A stretch of 64,000 nt of DNA from JAJRVM01 sp963700515 (GTDB taxonomy: Bacteria; Planctomycetota; Planctomycetia; Pirellulales; Pirellulaceae), in NCBI GenBank assembly GCA_963700515.1, contig CAVOXY010000002.1, positions 248,001-312,000 of the forward strand, in the 5' to 3' direction. Position 1 is the first letter of the stretch. Each line of letters opens with the position of its first letter. Under the pieces are notes generated by a model. That model worked only from the letters and a program-made list of their open reading frames with translations. It did no database searches and was not told the DNA's origin. Positions 49,086 through 59,261 of the stretch are shown here, in pieces. A program made the position numbers and the translations under genes.

Positions 49086-49149
49086 GACGGGATTCCATCA
49101 GCAGCTGCGCACAGGTTCGTAGGTCGGGATCCTATCCCAACCTCGCTCG

Positions 49150-49345
49150 CACGTAGCTGAAGCTACGCGGGCCGTAGCTGAAGCCGCCGAGGCTTCAGCA
49201 GCATCGCCCTCCGCGCAGCATCGCCATCCGTTGACCACTTCGGCTGAGCCCTGGCGGGCTCAGCTACCCGTAGCTGAAGCCGCCGAGGCTTCAGCAGCAT
49301 CGTCATCCGTTGACCACTTCCGCTGAGCCCTGGCGGGCTCAGCTA
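49150..49345. repeat. Family B palindromic repeat, two-unit cluster
   Basis: Two units of GTAGCTGAAGCC-GCCGA-GGCTTCAGC (at about 49173 and 49271) alternate with GCTGAGCCC-TGGC-GGGCTCAGC hairpins. A partial lead-in is at 49150. The last hairpin contains the TGA stop of the M48 gene (minus strand). Confidence 0.9.
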
Positions 49346-51329
49346 CGGCGGGAGCTTTTCTGGACTTTGCCCGGGATGAGCGGGGGGATGGGGCAGCCGA
49401 GCGAATCGGCAACAGCACGCAGCAATTCCACTTCCGCAACCGTCACCTTGCCGTCCGCCGCGACGCACAGTGTCGCGCAGCCAGCACTCGCTTTTTGACC
49501 GGCATCGAACAAGTCGCCAGCTTCTGCAGTGCGGATTGAACCCGCGACAAGGCACATCGCTGAGCGTTTTGCAGGACGGCGCGGTGGCCATTCAATTGCA
49601 GGGCGCAATCGCCTGCTGAAACGCCGTCTCGGCCGCCTGGGCGTCGGGATGTCCCACACGTGCGAGGGCGGACAGCAAGGTAGCTATTTCGGCCACCGCG
49701 CCGCGCACACCGTAGTACCGTATCTGTGGACGTTTCTGCTTGGCAAACGTGTGGTCCAAATGGTTGAGCAAAACGCACTGGATCACGAATTCAAACAAAT
49801 TGATCTTCTCATCGGCCTTGATCAACTGGTGCACGGTCTTGCGAAACCGCTCATATTGTTTCGGCGACAGTTGACGCAGTGTGCCCTGCACCAAATCGAG
49901 CAGCGGCAGGCGTGCAGATTTATCGATCGGTGAGAGTTGTCCCGCCAGCCGTTCCGTCTCCCGCCTTGCCGGCTCCCCTTCTTCGTCGGCCAACAAACGA
50001 GACTTGGAGCCGGCGGATGTCCGCGTCGTGGTCCAGCAGCAGGGCAAACACAACGCAGCGAGCACTGAACGGCTCGCGGACCGCGACCGCAACCGTTTCC
50101 GGCAGATTAGCCAGCCATTGGGATGCGTAGTCGACATGATCCATCGAAGGCGCACCGACGGCGGCGATGACCAGGGCTGGGTCGAGTCGGGAATTATCTC
50201 GGCGAAGCCGAGTCCAGGAAGGGGTAAACCGGTTCCGGCACGCCGGCCAGGCACACTGTCGTGCCGCGACGGCATCGTCACCGGGAGGGTGTGGCGGACA
50301 ATCGGTTCGATCTTGGGAAAGTGTCCATCGAACTGCGCATCGATCGCTCGCACACGATCCACCAAGGGCGGATGGGTCGCAAACGGACTATATCGACCGC
50401 GCTGAAACGCGCTTCGAAGAACATGTGACTGGCGGTCTCCGCGGTGGGAACTCGGACATAGGAATGACCTGCCAGGCCACCGATTTTCTTCAACGCGCCG
50501 CAGATCCCCAGCGGATTACGGGTGAACTGGACCGCCGAGGCGTCGGCCAGGTACTCCCGCTGACGAGAAACCGCTGCTTTGATCAAGCGGCCGAACAGCA
50601 GCCCCACATAGCCAATCACAAACATCGCCAGCCCTACCAGCAGGATCCCACCGCCAGCTTTGCCGCTGCTGACCCCGATGAACGGCCTGAACCGCCGCAC
50701 AATCGCAACATGTAATAGCCAATCAGTCCGATGACCAAGATGCCGTGCAAGATGCCGATCAAGCGGAGGTTGAAGCGCATGTCACCGTTGAGAATGTGAC
50801 TGAACTCGTGAGCGACCACGCCTTGCAGTTCATCACGGCTCAAATGATCCAGCGTTCCTCGACTGATTCCGATGACCGCGTTATCTGGAGTGAAGCCTGC
50901 GGCAAAGGCATTGATGCCAGACTCTTTGTCCAGCAAGTAGACTGGAGGAACGGCCATCCCCGACGCGATCGCCATCTCTTCCACAACATTGAGAATCCGC
51001 CTTTCGGCAGCCACTTCTGTGGCTGGATTGATCTTCTTCCCGTCCAGCATCGCAGCGACCTGCTCGCCGCCACCACGCAGTTCCAGAGTCTTATAGAGAC
51101 TTCCCACCGCAATGATTGCCAGTGTGACGATGGCTACGAAGGCGAACAGCTGCGGCTGGTACCATTCGATTTGCTGCAACTGGCGATGCTTGGCAAAAAA
51201 GAGCCCCACCACTACCGCCAAGTAGATCGCGGCAATCATCACCGCCACCGCCAGCGCCAGGCAGGCGACGAGCAGACTGGTTCTTCGTCTCGCGTTTTCT
51301 TGCCGACCGAAGAAATCCATCGTCGTCAT
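49339..51329 (-). pseudogene. M48-family (HtpX-like) zinc metalloprotease with TerB-like C-terminal region, at least four frameshifts
   Basis: Segment 51329-50634 carries two transmembrane helices (SLLVACLALAVAVMIAAIYL; AFVAIVTLAIIAVGSLYKTL), PPVYLLDKESGINAFAAGF and the zinc site VAHEFSHILNGD. Segment ~50660-50400 adds GLLFGRLIKAAVSRQREYLA with the third ligand Glu in REYLAD, and SAVQFTRNP. Segment ~50370 gives PPLVDRVRAIDAQFDG. Then MDHVDYASQWLANLPETVAV and RKTVHQLIKADEKINLFEFV through LCVAADGKVTVAEVELLRAV form a TerB-like region. At least four frame changes are needed, although every expected block survives. A membrane protease for quality control would be core; breakage is therefore odd. 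The stop lies inside the family B hairpin. Confidence 0.75.
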
Positions 51330-51427
51330 GAGCGTCCCTCTCGAGGAGCAAGAGGTTGGCAGTCAGCTTCTTGAGGGAGAACGGGTGTTTGCAGGAAACC
51401 GCAGAGTCTCCCTGGTACGTGCAAGTC

Positions 51428-52045
51428 CCGCTACGGCTGAGCCCTGGCGGGCTCAGCTACGCGGGCCGTAGCTGAAGCCGCCGAGGCTTCAGCAGCATCG
51501 CCCTGTGCATACCCGCTACGGCTGAGCCCTGGCGGGCTCAGCTACGCGGGCCGTAGCTGAAGCCGCCGAGGCTTCAGCAGCATCGCCATCGGCGTACCCG
51601 CTGCGGCTGAGCCCTGGCGGGCCCAGCTACGCGGGCCGTAGCTGAAGCGCCGAGGCTTCGGCAGCATCGCCCCGTGCGTACCCGCTGCGGCTGAGCCCTG
51701 GCGGGCCCAGCTACGCGGGTCGTAGCTGAAGCCGCCGAGGCTTCAGCAGCATCGCCCCGTGCATACCCGCTACGGCTGAGCCCTGGCGGGCTCAGCTACG
51801 CGGGCCGTAGCGAAGCCGCCGAGGCTTCAGCAGCATCGCCCGTGCATACCCGCTACGGCTGAGCCCTGGCGGGCTCAGCTACGCGGGCCGTAGCTGAAGC
51901 CGCCGAGGCTTCAGCAGCATCGCCGTGCATACCCGCTGCGGCTGAGCCCTGGCGGGCTCAGCTACGCGGGCCGTAGCTGAAGCCGCCGAGGCTTCAGCAG
52001 CATCGCCATCGGCATACCCGCTACGGCTGAGCCCTGGCGGTCGCT
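51428..52045. repeat. Family B palindromic repeat, eight-unit tandem array
   Basis: GGCTGAGCCCTGGCGG begins at 51435, 51520, 51605, 51689, 51774, 51857, 51940 and 52025 (periods 83-85). Each unit has two perfect 9-bp hairpins, GCTGAGCCC-TGGC-GGGCTCAGC and GCTGAAGCC-GCCGA-GGCTTCAGC, followed by AGCATCGCC and a short variable spacer (CTGTGCATACCCGC and similar). It fills the gap between the start of the M48 gene and the stop of the aldolase gene, both leftward. Confidence 0.95.
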
Positions 52046-52073
52046 ACCAGCGCAACTCGCTACGACTCGTCAG

Positions 52074-53061
52074 TCAACAGTCGCGGACGACGTCGTCGAA
52101 GAACCGAAGATAGTTCTTGTTGTCGTCGCCCTCGAGAAACTTGATCGCCGCACTCGGATGCCGATTCAGCTGGCCGGTGATGTTGTACGGCAGCAGCGGT
52201 CCCCAGAGGGTCGTGGCACGCAACGGTTCGATGTGCTTCTGCAATAGCTCGACAACCGGACGCAGCTTGAACTTCGGATTCCGCAGGAATCCCAACAGCA
52301 ATTCCATCGGGCAATTGCCCGCTCCACGTCCCAGGCCACCCATGGTCGCATCCGCTCGATTGGCACCGAGGATGATCGCTTCGATCGTGTTGGCGAACCC
52401 GAGTTGCAGGTTGTTGTGGGCGTGGATGCCGATTTCCTTGCCGGTTCCCTCCATCGCCGCGGAGTACTTCTTGTAGAGCATGTCGACTTGCTCGCGATAG
52501 AGATGCCCGAAGCTGTCGACGATCACCATCACACTGGCGCGAGTCGGCCCGATCGCATCCAGGACCGTATCGATTTCCCGTTCACTGATGTTCGACACGG
52601 CCATCAGATTCGCGGTCGTCTCGTATCCCAGGCCGGCAGTGCTCGATCATCTCGACCGCTTCGGAGACCTGGTGCGCGTAGAACGCCACGCGGATCATAT
52701 CCAAAATGCTCTCGTTGCACGGAACGATCTTCTCTTGCCAGTCGCTCTTGCCGGCGTCCGCCATGGCCGTCAATTTCAGGCCGGTCTTCTTGGAATCGTG
52801 ATCGCCCAGGACGCGATTCAGATCCTCTTCGTCGCAATGTCGCCACGGGCCAAATTCGCCTTTCGGGAAAGAGTCGCGCGAATTCTTGTAGCCCACCTCC
52901 ATGTAGTCGATGCCGGCGGCGATGCAGGTATCGTACACGGCGCGGACGAACTCGTCCGTGAAACGGTGGCTGTTAATCAGGCCGCCGTCACGTACCGTGC
53001 AATCCAGGACCGTCAATTCCGGCCGATAAGTAATCCAAGGTGCTTTGTCCAACATATTCAT
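52074..53061 (-). CDS. Aldolase catalytic domain protein (DmpG/HMG-CoA-lyase-like), one frameshift
   Basis: About 328 residues over two frames joined near 52628. LTVLDCTVRDGGLINSHRFT is the metal-binding opening of the DRE-TIM/HMGL-like superfamily, followed by AGIDYMEVGYKNSRDSFPKG. After the break GLGYETTANLMAVSNISERE continues the barrel, then VIVDSFGHLYREQVDM, the His-x-His metal pair in GIHAHNNLQLGFANT, and GLGRGAGNCPMELLLGFL. The C-terminus (PSAAIKFLEGDDNKNYLRFF) resembles a conserved planctomycete/bacterial aldolase of unknown substrate, often called 4-hydroxy-2-oxovalerate-aldolase-like. The break is a single base (CC versus C). Family B array follows its upstream neighbour. Confidence 0.8.
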
Positions 53062-53350
53062 CTCTCGGAAAATACCTGAAAGTTTCTGATCCGGTCCGCC
53101 TGCGCGGTAGGGTGAACGATCACCACGCCCGCAGTGGGCGCGTCAGGGGGCAATTCTCAATTCTGTCCCGCAGGGGACGTAAACGCAAGCTGGGAACCAG
53201 CGGTGTCGGTTTGCGGGGGCGAACCAGGCCCTCTGAAGGGGTTGTTCGGCTTGTTCCGGCATCTCAGGCAGGCGTCGGTCGATCGAAGTCCCTAATCTGG
53301 ATGACAACCGCGACCCAATCCCACGGCTAAGACAAATCGTGCCGATCGCC

Positions 53351-55454
53351 TCAGTGTCGCACCAGTTCAAACACCGCCATCTCAAGGGGACGGAGCTTGC
53401 GAGTTTCCAGTATGCCCGCGGCCGGCACTTCGCGCGATCCGTGTGCGGAACCTTGTTCGTCAAACTCCGTCACTGCAAACGCGGAACCACCGGGCACCCA
53501 GGGCTGAAGGTTATAGTGCAGAGCCAAGGAAGCTTCCGGGCCCTGGTTTAACACAATCGCCAGTACCTGGTCCGGCAAGACGTAGGCTGACAGTCGCACG
53601 CCCGGACTGGGTTCAGTCAGCAGGCAATTGCCGATCAACACCCCGTCGGTGAAATAGGGGAGAAACTGTTTCCGTAAGGCGGCACACGTTGTGAGGGTCG
53701 TCGACAACTCCGGTACGTTGGCGATTCGTTCAGACCCATTGATCCCGTCGGGCTTCGAGGGCCACACGTTCAGGAAGAGGTTATCCATGAAGGCGAATCG
53801 TGCCTCCTTCACCGACCGGTTGATGTTAACATTCCGCCGCGGTGCCGGGAACGCGTTGACAAACGCCTGATGGTCCTCGAAACTCCCCCAATTCCACGTG
53901 TAATCGAGCCAGTCGCAGTCGATCTCCAGGTTCCACAACTCTTCGCCACTGAAAGTCGATTCTGGATCGAGTTTACGGGCATAGTCACGGATTCTTTGCG
54001 TGAGGTCCTGCATGTTGGGCTTGGCGTCGGTCGTGGCGTATTGGTCCCAGCTGATCGACGTAATACCCTGATCCGCCCAGCGTCGGCAAGCTTGCGTAAC
54101 CTCATCCTGCCACTGCGCGTTCGACGGCCCAACTTGTACGCACGACAGCCCTGTGGCGTAAGGCGGATTCCACCGCGGGATCATTTCGGTGTGATAGGTC
54201 CACCCGTTATTGTCGGTAATCTTGAGACCGTAGCGATCGGCCGTCTTCGGACCGGCTTGGAGAACGCTGATGAACGGTGCCACATTCACGCCCATTTCAC
54301 GGCATTGACGCACCGACTCGATCAATTCCTGCTCCGTTCCGACGTGAGGAAACGGTGTCGGCAGAGAAGCGTCGAAGCCAGGCTGCCAGGCCCACAGAGA
54401 CCATTTCCAGCAAACCGTGAGCTTTGGCTTCTTCCGCCAACGCGGGGAGGTCGCGGAATCGCCAAACAACATCGGTCGGATCGTTGGGTTGATTCTGACA
54501 CATCCACAGCGTGCGGTATCCCAACCCTTCCCGGATGTGTTTTGGCATGGCATAGCGCCGGTTGACTTTCGATTGCACCCATTGGCGATAGGGCTCGATA
54601 CCTTTGGCCCAGCCGCTGCTATGCGGCGTCAATACCCACTGGCCGCTCGACCACTTCTCGCCCGGCTTGACCTCCGCGGCATGAACGCAGAACAACCGCA
54701 GCTTGCCGGTCAATTGCTGCAACTGGAAGACCGCGGTTGTTTGCACATCCCAGCCCCAGCGACGCGGAAACAGGCTCAGTCCGCCCTGTAGTCCGCCCAG
54801 GTCCAGCCACCGCGTCCACATGGACGCGAACATTCCGCCCGATTTGTGTTCGACCGTGGAACTGTTGACGGCATACCACTGATCCGCCTCGGGGACGACC
54901 AACTCGCGAAATGGTGTGGACCCGAAACCACACGTCTTCAGGATCGTGTTGTCGGGACCCGCAGTCGCCACCAGACCACGCAATTCCGGAAAGATCACTT
55001 GGCGCACCGCACGGCGCGATCGGTTCTCGAGGTCGCAGGAAAACACGACGCTGCGCCCATCGGGATCGGTGCGCAGCGTTACCGTCGCCGAGACATCGCC
55101 ATCTAATTCAAAGTTGTCGCGGCTAGCGCCTAAATTCTGCAGTCGAATCACGATCTCGTCGGGGTGCTGTTCGATCACAGCGTCATGAGAGTGTCGCGCG
55201 GCGAGCCGCAGAGGCTCGAACTCTGCAATCGGGTAGGCCACGTCGATCAGCCCGGCCTCCCCCGCCTCCGCTTCGAGCAGCGTACCTGGCCCGGCGTAAT
55301 CCAGCCGCCGAATAGCTCCCGTGCTACAGTCCAGTTCAATCTTCAAGCCGTTGAGCTGCACGGTCTTCGTGTCAGGCGATTCCGCCGCGGCTTCGCGCGG
55401 CAGGGATACGGCCAACAAGAGGGCCAACAACAACGCCACCAGCCAAGACTTCAT
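53351..55454 (-). CDS. Secreted alpha-galactosidase-like glycosidase (DUF6259-type), one frameshift
   Basis: About 700 residues in two frames joined near 54390. Signal peptide at 55454 (SWLVALLLALLLAVSLPREA). The N-terminal beta-sandwich (~30-300) has LDCSTGAIRRLDYAGPGTLL and VFSCDLENRSRRAVRQVIFP. A TIM barrel begins near YRQWVQSKVNRRYAMPKHIR; after the break WAWQPGFDASLPTPFPHVGT, SWDQYATTDAKPNMQDLTQR and FSGEELWNLEIDCDWLDYTW follow, with Asp and Glu candidates for catalysis in ISWDQ and GEELW. It ends with a small beta domain. The family name is a recollection; GH36/GH31-like barrels are the alternative. Acts outside the cytoplasm. Confidence 0.6.
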
Positions 55455-55596
55455 GTTGCGCTCCTTTTGATCAGACGTGGACTAACCTACCACAGACCGT
55501 GGCAGGCTGACACCGGCCGCTCTCCGCCAAAAGAGCGATTTTGAGCGCGGGCAAGCATCCAACCGTACGAATAGCCGACCGTGACCGGGGGATGAA

Positions 55597-56120
55597 TCAG
55601 CCGTCCACCCCCGTGGCGGCACCGGCATCACGCGGCGCATCCGGCTCAGAACCGAGAAGCGGTTCCATCATCGGGTGGGGGACATGCGTGTCACTGTCAC
55701 TGGGGAGATGCCGAGTCGGCATGAGATGACGCTTAGCCGCTGCGGGCGCCAATATTTCGACCTCGATCAGGCGCACGATGGCTTCGGGTCGGAAGGGCTT
55801 TTCAAAGATGGCAGATACGCGCAATTCCTGGTTCATTTCCGCGCATCGAGCTCGTCGGGATTGGCCGTCAGGAATATGATCGGAGTGTGCTCGTATCGAG
55901 CCTCCTGACGCAACTGCCGACAGAATTCTCGTCCCGACATGACCGGCATCTTCTCGTCAGTCAATACCAGGTCAAACGATCTGCGCTGGGCCTTCATCAA
56001 TGCTTCACGACCATTGCGCGCAATATCGACGCAGAATCCCGACCGCTCGAGACACAACTGCAGTCGCCTTGCTACAGCGAACGAATCCTCAACGACAAGT
56101 ATGTTGGCTCTGGCGATGAT
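55597..56120 (-). CDS. Single-domain response regulator (CheY-like receiver), one frameshift, no standard start codon
   Basis: Receiver domain ILVVEDSFAVARRLQLCLER, then the phospho-acceptor Asp in FDLVLTDEKMPVMSGREFC, the Thr in PIIFLTANPDEL, and after a shift at 55834 the Lys in VSAIFEKPFRPEAIVRLIEV. A 40-residue Pro-rich tail follows. AGGAGA (56124-56129, minus strand) sits before two consecutive ATC codons (56120-56115); no ATG, GTG or TTG in this frame lies between it and ILVVEDS, and an in-frame TAG is just upstream. Either an ATC/ATA start or a base error. No sensor kinase nearby, so its partner is elsewhere. Confidence 0.75.
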
Positions 56121-56284
56121 AGGTCTCCTCTACAGATCTCTGTAATAATATAGCACCCCTGGAGCCTGGTTCGACGTGGGAGTTCGGTTTGCCGTAATCG
56201 ATTTCTCCCCCCAAACCGGTCCCACCAGACCATTCCCTACTACCGGCCACGCCTGCAAGTGCCGAAGCTCGTATCCACGTGCCA

Positions 56285-56720
56285 CTTTCCGGGGTGGCAC
56301 TTTCCTGAGCGAGCCGTTCGCCGAAGACTCTGCCAACCACGAAAAACACTGATCGCGAGTGGAGCCAGTGCTGAAGCAAACGCCCACTGACCACTTCCCA
56401 GCGTGCCACTTCGGCGGACCACTCGGATGTCCAACTTCTATCTGGCGGGGGTGGCACTGGCTGAGCGAGCCCGAAAATTTCGCCAACCACGAAAAACACT
56501 GATCGCGAGCGGAGCCAGTGCTGAAGCAAACGCCCACTGACCACTTCCCAGCGTGCCACTTCGGCGGACCACTCGGATGTCCAACTTCTATCTGGCGGGG
56601 GTGGCACTGGCTGAGCGAGCGCCGAAAATTTCGCCAACCACGAAAAACACTGATCGCGAGCGGAGCCAGTGCTGAAGCAAACGCCCACTGACCACTTCCC
56701 AGCGTGCCACTCGGATGTCC
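56285..56720. repeat. 150/151-bp tandem repeat, about three copies
   Basis: GCCAACCACGAAAAACACTG recurs at 56332, 56482 and 56633. The second and third units are nearly identical; the third lacks TCGGCGGACCAC before CTCGGATGTCC, and a partial unit precedes the first. Open minus-strand frames through it (56089-56768) are repeat translations. It lies in the intergenic region 56121-56838, which has no gene. Confidence 0.92.
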
Positions 56721-56838
56721 ACCCCATATCTGGCGGCACGGGATATCAAAATGTTGCCAGGATTTCAATCCCCTGGCGACCGAGGTAAACTAATTGGCGT
56801 TCGTGGCTTTAGTGGATCGTATTGCGGAGGAATACAAC

Positions 56839-57579
56839 ATGAAACATTACGTCGAAAATAAGGTCATTATTGTCACGGGCGGTTCCTCCGGATTTGGATT
56901 GGAAGCGGCACGAATCTTATTGGAGATGGATGCCAAGGTGGTCATCAGCGGACGTAACCAGGAGCGTCTGAAAAACGCCCAACAGGATCTCTCTTCCGAC
57001 GCGCTGCTGGCCGTCCAGGCAGATGCGGTTGAGTCCGCCGACTGGCAGAAACTGATTCACGCCACGCTGGATCGTTTCGGCCGACTGGACGTGTTGGTCA
57101 ATTGCCACGGTGCCGGTGTGAAGATCACGGAAATTGAGAACTTGAGCGATGAAGATATCCAGACCATTCTGGATATCAATCTGGCTTCCGTCATTAAGGG
57201 GTGCCAGGCCGCGATCAAAGTGATGAAGCCCCAGGGGAGCGGTCACATCGTCAATGTCTCCAGCGGTTGCGCCCATTACTCCTGGCCCCAGTGGGCGACC
57301 TACACCGCCGCCAAGGCCGGACTGGTTGGCTTTACACGCTGCCTGCACAAGGAAATGACCCAATGGGGTGGCAAGGCCACCAGCTTCGTACCCGGCGCAG
57401 CACGCACCGGTTTCTGTGACGCGGCCGGGATCGATTCCGAGTGGCTGGAAGGATATCCCAGCGGATACGACTTTGCTCGCACGCTCGTGCACTGTATCGA
57501 TATCCCAGAAAGCTGCGTGATCGACGAAGCTATCATCTGGGGTACCAAGCAGGTTCGAGAGATGCTGAATCCGTACTAG
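56839..57579 (+). CDS. Short-chain dehydrogenase/reductase family oxidoreductase
   Basis: 246 residues from the ATG at 56839, 7 nt after GGAGGA. Cofactor motif VIIVTGGSSGFGLEAARILL (TGxxxGxG) at the N-terminus, VLVNCHGAGVKITEIENLSD with the NxxG-type motif, GHIVNVSSGCAHYSWPQWAT with the catalytic Ser, and YTAAKAG giving Tyr-x-x-x-Lys. The active site is complete; it is a cytoplasmic NAD(P)-dependent enzyme with unknown substrate. The downstream uroporphyrinogen-decarboxylase-like gene starts ~125 bp later on the same strand. Confidence 0.92.
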   Translation: MKHYVENKVIIVTGGSSGFGLEAARILLEMDAKVVISGRNQERLKNAQQDLSSDALLAVQADAVESADWQKLIHATLDRFGRLDVLVNCHGAGVKITEIENLSDEDIQTILDINLASVIKGCQAAIKVMKPQGSGHIVNVSSGCAHYSWPQWATYTAAKAGLVGFTRCLHKEMTQWGGKATSFVPGAARTGFCDAAGIDSEWLEGYPSGYDFARTLVHCIDIPESCVIDEAIIWGTKQVREMLNPY

Positions 57580-57704
57580 ATCGCGAGTACGCAGAGGAGT
57601 GGTGGAGTGGTGGAGTGATGGAATGATGGAGTCAATACTCCAATACTCCCGCGTTTCCATCAAGACCGGGGCCGTGGATGCTCCCATAATCCAGGAGAAT
57701 CGTC

Positions 57705-58988
57705 ATGATCTCGACCAATGACCGGCACATCATGCGAGAACTGGGCGAGAAGTGGATGCAGTGGTCGGCCGCTCCGGTAATGGAGCAGCGGAAACGTCTC
57801 TGGAAGGCCGTGCATGACCTGCAGGCGCAACGGCCGGTCATACTTGTCGAGACCGATTGGATCGAAGGCTACGTGGCCGACAGCGAGCTTCTGTGCGAGG
57901 ACCCGTTCTTGCGGAGCGTGGAACGCGGCATGCGGGTCAAGCTGCGGCAAGCCGAAGAACTCGGTGACGACATCGTGATCGAGCCCTACTACCGGCTTGG
58001 CTGGCGCATGAGTCTGCCCGATTACGGCGTACCGGTCGAGATCCATTCGGCCATTTGCCCACAGACGTCGATTGCTTACAGGTTCAGTTTCCCCATCGCC
58101 ACACCGCAGGACATCGGAAAGCTGAAGGCACGAACGTTTGCCGTCGATCGCGCGGAGACCATGCGCCGCCGGGACTTGCTGGCCGATGCTGTTGGTGACA
58201 TTCTCCCAATTAAACTGGGCAACTACGACCCCTTCGCCTACGAATTTGATGTCGGCGAGTATGGGGACCTGGGATTCACCGGGAATTTCTTCTTCGGTCT
58301 GACTTGGCAGGTCTACCGTTTCATTGGCAACGAAGGATTGCTCTACTGGGTCTACGACGCACCGGACGCGATCCATGAGCTGATGACTTACATGCTGGAC
58401 GATCGCTTTGCGCTGTTCGATTTTTTTGAACGGGAAGGGTTGCTCGATTTCAACACCGACAGCCAGATGGCTGGTCCACGCATGTACGGGTACGTGTCAG
58501 ACCTGCCGGAGCCCGACAGCCAGCAGAGAGTCGAACTCAAACACCTGTGGGGCTGGGCCGAGTCGCAGGAAGCCGCGAACATTTCGCCGGCCATGTACGA
58601 CGAATTTGTCTTGCCGTATCTGGCGCGGTTGAGCGAGCGATTCGGTTTGGTCTACTACGGTTGCTGCGAGCGGGTGGACGACCGGCTCGAATCGATCATC
58701 AACGCGATTCCCAATCTCCGATCCGTTTCCGTTTCCGGCTGGTCAGACCTTCAGCATACGGCGGAATTGCTCGGCAATCGATATGTTTATTCGCGAAAGC
58801 CAGTGCCGGCCCACATCAGCGGCGATTACCCGAATTGGGATCGGCTGGAAAAAGACATGCGGGATACCTATGCGGTCACCAGGGACTCCAATGTGGAAAT
58901 CCTCTATCGCGACATCTATACCATCAACGGCGACAGGTCGCGGCTGCGACGCTGGGTCGACATGACGAAATCGATCTTCCAGATCTAG
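57705..58988 (+). CDS. Uroporphyrinogen decarboxylase (UroD)-like protein
   Basis: 427 residues, GGAG 8 nt before the ATG. The fold signature is a long UroD/methyltransferase-like TIM barrel: LPIKLGNYDPFAYEFDVGEY, NFFFGLTWQVYRFIGNEGLL, MLDDRFALFDFFEREGLLDF, LKHLWGWAESQEAANISPAM, YYGCCERVDDRLESIINAIP. The Cys-Cys in YYGCCE sits where related cobamide-dependent methyltransferases place metal ligands, so a methyltransferase role is at least as likely as heme synthesis. Substrate unknown. Convergent with the symporter operon. Confidence 0.8.
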   Translation: MISTNDRHIMRELGEKWMQWSAAPVMEQRKRLWKAVHDLQAQRPVILVETDWIEGYVADSELLCEDPFLRSVERGMRVKLRQAEELGDDIVIEPYYRLGWRMSLPDYGVPVEIHSAICPQTSIAYRFSFPIATPQDIGKLKARTFAVDRAETMRRRDLLADAVGDILPIKLGNYDPFAYEFDVGEYGDLGFTGNFFFGLTWQVYRFIGNEGLLYWVYDAPDAIHELMTYMLDDRFALFDFFEREGLLDFNTDSQMAGPRMYGYVSDLPEPDSQQRVELKHLWGWAESQEAANISPAMYDEFVLPYLARLSERFGLVYYGCCERVDDRLESIINAIPNLRSVSVSGWSDLQHTAELLGNRYVYSRKPVPAHISGDYPNWDRLEKDMRDTYAVTRDSNVEILYRDIYTINGDRSRLRRWVDMTKSIFQI

Positions 58989-59042
58989 CGACTACCTATT
59001 TCGGCGTACCGTTCATCCTGTTGCACAGCCGCATTCACCGAT

Positions 59043-59261
59043 TCAGCTCCCCGATTTCCCTGGATCGTTCTTCGACGGTTTCCCGGAGTCGCGTTCGGCG
59101 AGAGTGCTCAACATGTGCTTGATGTCATACGCACCGCGTACCGCCACGTAGATGGTAACTGTCGAGTACCAGCCCAAGACGGTCAGTGTCAGCAAATACC
59201 AGAAGGGGTGATTGCTGGACATCTCCATCAACCCTGTGCTGAGCGTCTCAACAAACTTCAT
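59043..59261 (-). CDS. Small single-helix membrane protein, symporter partner
   Basis: 72 residues: a short soluble start, one transmembrane helix (PFWYLLTLTVLGWYSTVTIY), then a charged Lys/Ser/Asp-rich cytoplasmic tail. The ATG overlaps the symporter stop by 4 nt (ATGA), so translation is probably coupled. Likely a small accessory subunit or stabiliser of the transporter; no named family recognised. Confidence 0.75.
   Translation of the reverse strand: MKFVETLSTGLMEMSSNHPFWYLLTLTVLGWYSTVTIYVAVRGAYDIKHMLSTLAERDSGKPSKNDPGKSGS

Noticed and set aside
49881..50405. Plus-strand frame opposite the M48 gene
   Set aside because: It mirrors the coding minus strand, has no domain and no ribosome-binding site.
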